Shown piece after piece: positions 17,255-23,362 of a stretch of 30,126 bases of DNA (the stretch's first letter is position 1; every line of letters starts with the position of its first letter). The DNA is from Bacteroidales bacterium (lineage in GTDB: Bacteria > Bacteroidota > Bacteroidia > Bacteroidales > UBA932): positions 1 to 30,126 of the forward strand of contig JAFUUB010000093.1 of NCBI GenBank assembly GCA_017483985.1, read 5' to 3'. Under the pieces are notes generated by a model. The model was given only the letters and a program-made list of their open reading frames with translations, ran no database searches and was not told where the DNA came from. Position numbers and translations under genes: made by a program.

Positions 17255-18484
17255 TTATTCCATGACGGATTCTTTCCCGTAGACGGAGCGTACCAGCGAC
17301 CGCAGCAAGGACTGCTTGTCGTCGTCGTGGCGATACTCCCAGAACATGGCGCCGAGGAGTTTCTTCTCCAGGACATAGGCACCCTTGTAGCCGACGGACT
17401 CGGGGTCGTCGTAGGAAAGGAGGTTGTAGCCCAGGTTGTTGGTCAGGAAAGGCACCTTCGCCACGTCGTCCCAGGCCCGGTTGTTCTTGCCGGTCACGTC
17501 CAGGCTGCGCTTGGCGTACCAGTTCTTGTTCAGGATGTTATCCATCTCGTTGTAGTTGACCTCGTAGTCGTAGACCTTGCGGTCCGCGGACGGATTCTTC
17601 TCGGATTTCCCGTAGAAGGGGATACCCAGGTTCATCCGGTTCAGGGGGATGCCGGCCTTGGCGTGGAGGTCGATGCTCTCGTCGCAGCTGCGCTGGTTGA
17701 ATTTGGCGGAGCGGTAGAGCGGGGAGTTGTGTCCGTTCGGGGCTGCGCCCATGTCATAGGTCATGACATTGACGTAGTCGATGTACTGGATGGCGGTCGG
17801 CCAGTCCACGTATTTCGCGCTGGACGAGGAGGCGAAGGAGATGATCTTCGAAGTCCCGATGGTCTCGCGCAACTCCTTGAGCAGCAGGTTGAAATTCTGG
17901 GTGTCATAGGCGGATGCACCGGTCCCTTCGGCCGAGTAGGTCGGGTACTCCCAGTCGATGTCGACCCCGTCGAGCCCGTAGTTGTCGAGGTGCGCCTTGA
18001 CGGCCTCGCAGAAGGCGGTCCTTTTCGCCGCGTCGCGGGCCATCATCGAGAAACCGTCTGCCTTCATGCCCCATCCGCCGATCATCAGGAGGACCTTGAG
18101 TTTGGGATTCTTGTCCTTGAGGGCGATGACTTTCTGCATCAGGCCGGTATCGGAAATGACGATGCCGCCGTCGCCGGTGGAGGGATTGCCGAAACGGCCG
18201 TGCGCATAGTTGATGTGGGTCAGCAAGGTGGGGTCGGGGAGTGCCTTGGAATTCTCCGTGTAATACGCCACGATCATCGGAGTCTGTCCGATGTCCGTGC
18301 ACAAGGTTCCGGAGTCATCCGAACCGCCGCCACCGCCGGGGTCTTCGTCATCGTCGGGGATGACTTCATCGACCGGCCTGGGAGCCGGGATGCCGGTGCC
18401 GCCTTCCTTGGTGCAGCCGGACAGGCTGAAGAGCATGCCCAACGCCAGGATGGCTGTGCCGATTGCTAGCAGTTTTCGTTTCAT
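17255..18484 (-). CDS. GH18 chitinase-like surface lipoprotein (proximal copy, first gene of the operon)
   Basis: 409 residues from the ATG at 18484. An in-frame start at 18538 is rejected because it would add 18 residues ahead of a clean lipoprotein signal and would lie at the -7 promoter box. Lipobox SLSGC gives C24, then an acidic/Gly-rich linker (about 38-58). The GH18 barrel has MIGGWG (135-140), the DGVDIDWE signature with catalytic acid E179, the ISFASSSS strand and VMTYDMG. The signature is chitinase-type. It is paralogous to the GH18 at 1605-2849. As first gene of the ten-gene operon it probably makes the initial extracellular cuts in the polymer. It is expressed from the promoter at 18539-18575, next to the predicted XylR-type operator. 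Confidence 0.9.
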   Translation of the reverse strand: MKRKLLAIGTAILALGMLFSLSGCTKEGGTGIPAPRPVDEVIPDDDEDPGGGGGSDDSGTLCTDIGQTPMIVAYYTENSKALPDPTLLTHINYAHGRFGNPSTGDGGIVISDTGLMQKVIALKDKNPKLKVLLMIGGWGMKADGFSMMARDAAKRTAFCEAVKAHLDNYGLDGVDIDWEYPTYSAEGTGASAYDTQNFNLLLKELRETIGTSKIISFASSSSAKYVDWPTAIQYIDYVNVMTYDMGAAPNGHNSPLYRSAKFNQRSCDESIDLHAKAGIPLNRMNLGIPFYGKSEKNPSADRKVYDYEVNYNEMDNILNKNWYAKRSLDVTGKNNRAWDDVAKVPFLTNNLGYNLLSYDDPESVGYKGAYVLEKKLLGAMFWEYRHDDDKQSLLRSLVRSVYGKESVME

Positions 18485-18538
18485 AGGATATCGCGTGTTA
18501 TTAAATAGCATGTGCAGGGGGAATAACGGTTTCCCCAT

Positions 18539-18575
18539 ACAAAATTAAATATTCGAGAATCACGATAAATACAAA
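18539..18575 (-). promoter_or_regulatory. Bacteroidota-type promoter of the GH18-susCD operon
   Basis: On the minus strand TAATTTTGT (18547 down to 18539) is a perfect match to the Bacteroidota -7 consensus TAnnTTTGY. A TTTG at 18575 down to 18572 could serve as the -33 box, although the 24-base spacing is longer than the usual 19-21. Transcription would start near 18532, giving a leader of about 48 bases before the ATG at 18484. Confidence 0.65.
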
Positions 18576-18605
18576 TTTGCGTATTTTGATACGCAAATCG
18601 CGTCA
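18575..18605. promoter_or_regulatory. Predicted operator of the XylR-type regulator, GH18-susCD promoter
   Basis: ATTTGCGTAT (18575-18584) and ATACGCAAAT (18589-18598) form a perfect 10-bp inverted repeat around a TTTG spacer. In addition, a GCGT at 18600-18603 repeats the first GCGT core (18579-18582) at exactly 21 bases in direct orientation, as in the operator at 23272-23302. The first half-site lies 28 bases upstream of the -7 box. Position touching the -33 region fits an activator. The binding protein is inferred to be the regulator at 25439. Confidence 0.6.
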
Positions 18606-18625
18606 AAATGTGAAACGATTTAAAT

Positions 18626-18653
18626 TCTTCGTCATCATCTGATTAAACGAAGA
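18626..18653 (-). terminator. Weak stem-loop after the ROK gene (possible terminator)
   Basis: TCTTCGT at 18626-18632 pairs with ACGAAGA at 18647-18653 (7 bp, 14-base loop), about 30 bases beyond the ROK stop on the minus strand. An A/T-rich stretch follows rather than a clean U run. It could end the GH2-phosphatase-ROK transcript ahead of the next promoter. The rest of the 198-base gap 18485-18682 holds the promoter and operator described separately. Confidence 0.3.
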
Positions 18654-18682
18654 CGTGTTTTTTAAGGAACGAAGGTTTTGCG

Positions 18683-19510
18683 TTAAATCAGGGAAGCCCC
18701 GATCAGCTGGATGTCATCGCTGACCAAGGGCTGGATGACGACCCGCTCAAGGGCTTTTCGGTAGGGGAAGTTGTACTTCAGGTATTCTTCCATGGCGGGA
18801 CGGAACAGGGAGAAGGAACGGGCGATGCCGCCGCCGATGGCGATGTGGCTGGGATCGTAGGCGAACATGACGTCACAGATCAGGGCGCCCATGTGCCGGC
18901 CGAATTCCTCGTAGATGGCAATGGCGCCCAGGTTGCCTTCCAGGGCGGCTTCCGCCGTCCCCTGGGCATCCCAGGGCTTGTCTGCGAAGAATTTCTTGCT
19001 GACGTAGTCTTCGATGATGGAACCCCGGTAGGGGATGCCGCCCAGCTCGCCGGCACCGCAATTGACGCCGCAGAACAGGTTGCCGTGGTCAACGATGCCC
19101 ATGCCGACTCCGGTGCCGAGGGTGATGCCGACCAGGATCTCCGGCCGTTCGTTTTCGGGATAGGTCCCGTAGGCTCCCATGGCGAAGCAGTTGGCGTCGT
19201 TGTTGACGGCGACAGGCAGGCTGTAGCGTGATTCCAGATGGTCCTTGAGCGGGACTTCTTTCCAGGAAGGGATATTCCAGGTATCGTAGACGATGCCGCG
19301 TTTGATATCTACCGCAGACGGGACTCCGATGCCGATCTTCTTCGTGTTCGGCGACAGAATCCGGTCAATCTGCTCGGACAGGTAGTCCAGGGTTTGTTCC
19401 ATGGTGGCATCTTGTGCGAAAGAGGGCGTCGAGAACCGCTGCATGAGGGTCCCGTTGTGGACCAGCCCCAGGCAGAGGTTGGTGCCTCCGATGTCGATTC
19501 CTAGTGTCAT
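18683..19510 (-). CDS. ROK-family sugar kinase (probably GlcNAc, glucosamine or glucose kinase)
   Basis: 275 residues, cytoplasmic. The N-terminal phosphate-binding loop is DIGGTN (6-11). The catalytic aspartate is D105 in VNNDANCFAMG, the glycine-rich ILVGITLGTGVGMGIV strand lies at 125-140, and the adenosine-side IAIGGGIA at 223-230. E155 in GAGELGG matches the conserved sugar-binding glutamate. The usual ROK zinc motif (CxCGxxGCxE) is absent: IPYRGSIIEDYVS follows E155 instead. The protein is short for the family. ROK kinases phosphorylate glucose, GlcNAc, ManNAc or related sugars. Here, in an operon with a GH2 likely to release aminosugar, a GlcNAc or GlcN kinase feeding cytosolic catabolism is the likely role. 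The start codon is 15 bases after the phosphatase stop. Confidence 0.85.
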   Translation of the reverse strand: MTLGIDIGGTNLCLGLVHNGTLMQRFSTPSFAQDATMEQTLDYLSEQIDRILSPNTKKIGIGVPSAVDIKRGIVYDTWNIPSWKEVPLKDHLESRYSLPVAVNNDANCFAMGAYGTYPENERPEILVGITLGTGVGMGIVDHGNLFCGVNCGAGELGGIPYRGSIIEDYVSKKFFADKPWDAQGTAEAALEGNLGAIAIYEEFGRHMGALICDVMFAYDPSHIAIGGGIARSFSLFRPAMEEYLKYNFPYRKALERVVIQPLVSDDIQLIGASLI

Positions 19511-19525
19511 GTGGTTGGATTTTGG

Positions 19526-20683
19526 TTATTTCATAAGTGCACGGATCCGGCGGGAGAGTTCGGCATTTTCGTAGACGCCGACGAAGTCTTCCGCGTGGGG
19601 ACCGTAGGCGAACACCGGGACGATGATCCCGTTGTGGCCTTTCGTCGAGAAGTGGACCTTGACGGAACGGTCCTGGAGACTGCCATCGATCAGGGTCAGG
19701 CCGCCGGTGGCATGGTCGGCGGTCACGATGACCAGGGTATGGCCGTCTTTCTCCGCCCACTGCAGGACCTTTCCGATGATCCGGTCGAACTCGAAGAACT
19801 CTTCGGCCATGTGGCCGACCTTGTTGCGGTGGGCCCAGTCGTCGATCTGGGAGCCTTCGATCATCAGGAAGAAGCCTTTCTTGCCATCCAGCAGTTCGAT
19901 GGCTTTCATGGCACTGTCTTCCAGGATGGGACCGCGGTCCAGGACCGGCGGGCAGTCCAGCGGGGCGAACAGGCCCAGGAGTTTGCCGGAGCGGACGGCT
20001 TTCAGGTCTTCATCGTTATCCACGAAGGTATACCCCTTGGCCTGCATCTCATGGATCAGGTTGCGGCCGTCTTCGCGCTGGTCCCAGAACTGGCGGCCGC
20101 CGCCGGTGATGAAGTCCACGCCGCTGTCGATATATTGGGCGGCAATGTCGGCTTCTTCGTGCCGGTCCTTGGAATGGCAGACGAAGTCGGCCGGGGTCGA
20201 ATCGTTGATGCGGCAGGTCACGGCGACGCCGGTTTTCTTGCCCAGGCGCTGCGCATAGTGCAGCAGGCTCTCGACGGGCTTGCCGTCGTCATCCACGCCG
20301 ATATAGCCATACTTGGTCTTGATGCCGGAGGAGATGCCGGTGCCGCCGGCGCTGGAGTCGGTGACCAGCCGGTCGGAAGCCCAGGTGCGCGAATAGCCTG
20401 CAACCGGGAAGTTGTCCAGGTTGAGCCGCCCGCCGTTGAGGGTCCAGCCGACGCTGATCTGCTCCAGTCCCATGCCGTCGCCGACGAGGACGATGACATT
20501 CTTGATTTTCCTGGACTTGACCGGTTTGACGGAAACGGTCTGATAGGGGACGGCGACCGTGTACTGGTCATCGGCGCTGAACTTGTCGTCTGCGTATTTG
20601 GACAGGTCGCGCCCCTGGTCCGTCTGGGCGAATGCGGTCAGGCCGAAGCCGGCCCCCAGCATCAGGAGGAGGATCTTTTTCAT
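19526..20683 (-). CDS. phoA-like: Alkaline phosphatase (PhoA family), secreted
   Basis: 385 residues, somewhat shorter than E. coli PhoA. Signal peptide cleaved near A19|Q20. Family metal and catalytic sites are all visible: D69 in VLVGDGMG, the nucleophile S110 in VTDSSAGGTG, E276 in MIEGSQID, D281/H285 in IDDWAHRN, D323-H324 in TADHATGG, and H350 in TKGHNGIIVPVFAYG. These bind the two zinc ions and the magnesium used for phosphomonoester hydrolysis. The protein should act in the periplasm or on the outer surface. It lies between the GH2 gene (3-base gap) and the ROK kinase, so it is co-transcribed with aminosugar enzymes rather than standing in an obvious phosphate-starvation operon. Its natural substrate is unknown. 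Confidence 0.93.
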   Translation of the reverse strand: MKKILLLMLGAGFGLTAFAQTDQGRDLSKYADDKFSADDQYTVAVPYQTVSVKPVKSRKIKNVIVLVGDGMGLEQISVGWTLNGGRLNLDNFPVAGYSRTWASDRLVTDSSAGGTGISSGIKTKYGYIGVDDDGKPVESLLHYAQRLGKKTGVAVTCRINDSTPADFVCHSKDRHEEADIAAQYIDSGVDFITGGGRQFWDQREDGRNLIHEMQAKGYTFVDNDEDLKAVRSGKLLGLFAPLDCPPVLDRGPILEDSAMKAIELLDGKKGFFLMIEGSQIDDWAHRNKVGHMAEEFFEFDRIIGKVLQWAEKDGHTLVIVTADHATGGLTLIDGSLQDRSVKVHFSTKGHNGIIVPVFAYGPHAEDFVGVYENAELSRRIRALMK

Positions 20684-20686
20684 GGC

Positions 20687-23206
20687 TTACTTGCTGATTT
20701 CAAAGTGAACGTCGGTGGTTCCCGTCTTGCAGGCCACGGTCTTGGATTGACCGGGCAGCATGGCAAAGAAGTTGTCGCTCCAATACGCGGGGACAATCAG
20801 TTGTCCGTCAGCGTCTTTCGCCTCCAGGATGACCATCGGGGCGATGACGTCGGACTTGTTGGCGACCGTGACCCGGTCCCCGTCGACGGTCAGTTCCAGA
20901 TCGGCTTTCTTGCCGGAGAAGACAAAGCCGAGGTCCGCATAGCGGGTAATCGGCGTGACATACCAGTTGGTCTTGTCCCACTGGAATTCGGAATCCCTGG
21001 CAGGGAGGGCGTAGAAGTTGTCCGCCACAGGGGCTCCGTTAGGGGTCGTGAGGGTCAGGGCGACATAGTGCGGTTTTCCGTCGAAGCGGCGCAGGTCGAA
21101 GGCCGGAACCACGTCGCGATAGCCGACGGAGACGGTCCGGCTTTGCTTGCCGATCAGGTTGGAGGCAATGTCGTAGACCTTCACTTCGGCCACCAGGTCC
21201 TGTCTGCCCTGGCCTTCATTGACAGCATAGACTTTCCGGTCGGCATAGTCGAACAGCAGCTGGACCGGCTCGCAGGCCTTCCGGGTGCCGTAGTAGCCGG
21301 CGGTCGGGACGCCGTACCAGTCGTAGAGCTGCCAGTAGAGGGACGGCCAGGCGGAGTTGAGCATCCACTGGACGATGCCGGTGGTCTTCGGGACGCGGAC
21401 GCGGAAGGCTTCGAACATGGCGCGGGTGCCGTCGTAATCCACGGCGTGGGCCTTGCGGACGAAATCCTCCAGCCCGTCGAAACCGCCGTACAATCCGCTG
21501 ATGGTCTCCTGCAGCACCTTTGTCTTGTTCATCGCGGAACCGGAGGCAGTGCAGTGGTAGTCCCAGTCTTCGGAGAGCGGCCAGAGCTTGTCCTGCGGGA
21601 TCATCCGGCGCAGGGAGCCCAGCTGCGGCAGGTTGGCGCCGATGCCGGTTTCCGTGTTCCAGCCGAAAGCGCCGCCGGCCTTCGTGTCGAGATACCAGTA
21701 GTTCGGGGCGACATACTCATAGGGTCCTTCCATCTTGGATCCGGACCAGCCGCTGACCGTGCTGAGCTGGTTCTTGGCGGAATTGACGTACGGGCGGTAT
21801 TCCTGCTGGCGGTAGATCTCCATGTACCGCTCTTCCAGGCCCGGGTTCGGGATCCGGTCGCTGCCGGTCATCCAGGCGATGACGGAAGCGTGGTTGTGCA
21901 GGCGGATGACCTGGTCGCGGAAATAATCCACGGCAAGGTCTTCTGTCTCAGGGGTGTTGATGCAGCCCCAGTTCCGCACTTCCGGAAGGCCGCAGTAGTC
22001 TTCCCATTCCCACTGGCAGCTGAAGCCGACCAGGGCCATGACGCCGAGGCGGTCGCACAGGTCGTAGACCCGGTCGTCCTTGCCCCAGATGTTCTCGAAA
22101 CGGATGAGGTTCAGGTTCATGTCCCGGACATATCCGACCTGGCGGGAGAGGCTTTCGGGCGTATCGCGCAGGAAGATGTCGTCCGTCCAGCCGGCGCCCT
22201 TGAGGAGGATGTCCTTGCCGTTGAGGGTGAACTGGCGGTAATTGTCCGCGGTCAGCCGGCTCTCGATCTTGCGGACGCCGAACTGCGTGTCTTTCTTGTC
22301 CGACAAGGCTCCGGCGGCGTTGACGCACGCCTTGAGGGTATACAGCTCGGGCGTTCCGAGGTCATAGGTCCACCATATGCGGGGGTTGTCCAGATGCAGG
22401 AGGGCTGCTTCGGACGGGGTCAGGATCACGGTGCGGGTCTCGCCGGCATCGAGGGCGACCGGCAGGGAGGCCGTCCCATAGGAAACGGGGCGGTCGGTGT
22501 CTGAATGGGTCAGTTCGAGGGCCAGCGTCCCTTCGACCGGCTTATTCTCATGGTTCCGCAGGGTGACGCGGACTTCGAGGTCGGCTTTCTGAAGGGTTTC
22601 GGTGTCCAGGTCGGGAATGACGAAGACATCTTCGATGCTGACGGCACCGGTCGTATGCAGGGTGACGGGACGGACGATGCCCATGCTCTCGTCAAGCGGA
22701 CGGGGGTTCCAGTCGACGAAGCCAAGGTTCAGGTCGCCGGGCCGGGCGCGTTGGAGCCGGACCTCCAGGGTGTTCCGGCCCTTCAGTTTGGAAGAGACGT
22801 CATAGACATATTTGCGGAAGGGACCGAAGGTGGAATCCGCCGAGGCGATTTGCTTGCCGTTGAGGAAGATGTCGGCACGGTAGTCCAGTCCGTCGAAGAC
22901 CAGGTCCGTGTGGGGACCCTTGGTGGCGGGGAAGGTGGTCTTGTAGATCCAGGTATCGTCGAAGATGGTTTTGTCCACATCGGCATAGTTGCGGCCGACC
23001 ATCAGGTCTTTGCCGAAATACCCGGCCTGGTCCAGGACACCGGCGACAGTCGAAGGGACCGTAGCCGCATAGCTTTCTTTGCCGGCGGAGCGGCTGAGCG
23101 TCCAGCCTTCGTTCAGGGCAAAGGTGTCACCCGGCTGGAGAAGGATGCCCGGATTCGCCGAACAAGCGGACAGGACCAGGGCGAAAAACCATGCGATTCT
23201 TTTCAT
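20687..23206 (-). CDS. GH2 glycosidase resembling exo-beta-D-glucosaminidase (or beta-mannosidase), lipoprotein
   Basis: 839 residues from the ATG at 23206. An in-frame start at 23257 would precede the promoter box and is rejected. Lipobox LSAC gives C15. The GH2 layout is complete: jelly-roll sugar-binding domain (about 30-185, with DGLDYRADIFLNGKQIA), immunoglobulin-like domain (190-315), TIM barrel (about 316-620), and C-terminal beta domains. The acid/base site usually reads Asn-Glu in GH2; here it is S449-D450 in AWMTGSDRIPNPG. A Ser-Asp doublet at this place is what I recall for the exo-beta-D-glucosaminidase (CsxA-type) subfamily. The nucleophile is probably E519 in FGWNTETGIG. With GH18 and GH20 nearby, removal of GlcN from chitosan-like oligosaccharides is plausible. 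Beta-mannosidase is the alternative. Confidence 0.85.
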   Translation of the reverse strand: MKRIAWFFALVLSACSANPGILLQPGDTFALNEGWTLSRSAGKESYAATVPSTVAGVLDQAGYFGKDLMVGRNYADVDKTIFDDTWIYKTTFPATKGPHTDLVFDGLDYRADIFLNGKQIASADSTFGPFRKYVYDVSSKLKGRNTLEVRLQRARPGDLNLGFVDWNPRPLDESMGIVRPVTLHTTGAVSIEDVFVIPDLDTETLQKADLEVRVTLRNHENKPVEGTLALELTHSDTDRPVSYGTASLPVALDAGETRTVILTPSEAALLHLDNPRIWWTYDLGTPELYTLKACVNAAGALSDKKDTQFGVRKIESRLTADNYRQFTLNGKDILLKGAGWTDDIFLRDTPESLSRQVGYVRDMNLNLIRFENIWGKDDRVYDLCDRLGVMALVGFSCQWEWEDYCGLPEVRNWGCINTPETEDLAVDYFRDQVIRLHNHASVIAWMTGSDRIPNPGLEERYMEIYRQQEYRPYVNSAKNQLSTVSGWSGSKMEGPYEYVAPNYWYLDTKAGGAFGWNTETGIGANLPQLGSLRRMIPQDKLWPLSEDWDYHCTASGSAMNKTKVLQETISGLYGGFDGLEDFVRKAHAVDYDGTRAMFEAFRVRVPKTTGIVQWMLNSAWPSLYWQLYDWYGVPTAGYYGTRKACEPVQLLFDYADRKVYAVNEGQGRQDLVAEVKVYDIASNLIGKQSRTVSVGYRDVVPAFDLRRFDGKPHYVALTLTTPNGAPVADNFYALPARDSEFQWDKTNWYVTPITRYADLGFVFSGKKADLELTVDGDRVTVANKSDVIAPMVILEAKDADGQLIVPAYWSDNFFAMLPGQSKTVACKTGTTDVHFEISK

Positions 23207-23235
23207 AGCCAAATAGATTTCGGATCCGATTTTTT

Positions 23236-23244
23236 GCAAAAATA
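23236..23244 (-). promoter_or_regulatory. -7 promoter box of the GH2-phosphatase-ROK operon
   Basis: On the minus strand TATTTTTGC (23244 down to 23236) matches the Bacteroidota TAnnTTTGY box perfectly. It lies 30 bases before the GH2 start at 23206, giving a leader of about 25 bases. No TTTG -33 box is seen at the proper distance, so the promoter is probably activator-dependent. Confidence 0.6.
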
Positions 23245-23271
23245 GGGTTTCAATCATGATTTTTGGTAAAT

Positions 23272-23302
23272 ATTTGCGTATTTAATGGTACATTTTGCGT
23301 AA
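23272..23302. promoter_or_regulatory. Predicted operator of the XylR-type regulator, divergent GH2/GH20 promoter region
   Basis: ATTTGCGTAT (23272-23281) and TTTTGCGTAA (23293-23302) are direct repeats with GCGT cores exactly 21 bases apart, two helical turns, as expected for AraC-family binding. The first half-site is 28 bases upstream of the GH2 -7 box, the same distance as at 18575. The operator lies centrally in the 156-base gap between the divergent GH2 and GH20 operons, so one site could control both. Confidence 0.65.
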
Positions 23303-23307
23303 TTTTA

Positions 23308-23339
23308 TTTAACGTTTTAATTTTTTATCCCATCTTTGC
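23308..23339 (+). promoter_or_regulatory. Probable promoter of the GH20-regulator-phosphatase operon
   Basis: CATCTTTGC at 23331-23339 is one base off the TAnnTTTGY consensus, and TTTA at 23308-23311, 19 bases upstream, could be a degenerate -33 box. A start near 23345 would leave a short leader of about 18 bases before the ATG at 23363. Imperfect boxes fit a promoter that needs an activator. Confidence 0.4.
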
Positions 23340-23362
23340 GTTGGTTCCAAAAGTGTTTGACT

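Noticed and set aside
19511..22504. Long plus-strand frame opposite the alkaline phosphatase and GH2 genes
   Set aside because: Antisense shadow of two genes with complete catalytic motifs; composition-driven.
23222..23229. CGGATCCG palindrome in the GH2 leader
   Set aside because: Only 8 bases, not repeated at the other promoter, and downstream of the -7 box.
23252..23261. AATCATGATT palindrome upstream of GH2
   Set aside because: Short and not found at 18575 with matching geometry; probably chance in an A/T-rich promoter.
23336..23362. Upstream TTG start for the GH20 gene
   Set aside because: It falls in the promoter box and would add nine residues before a normal lipoprotein signal peptide; the ATG at 23363 is preferred.
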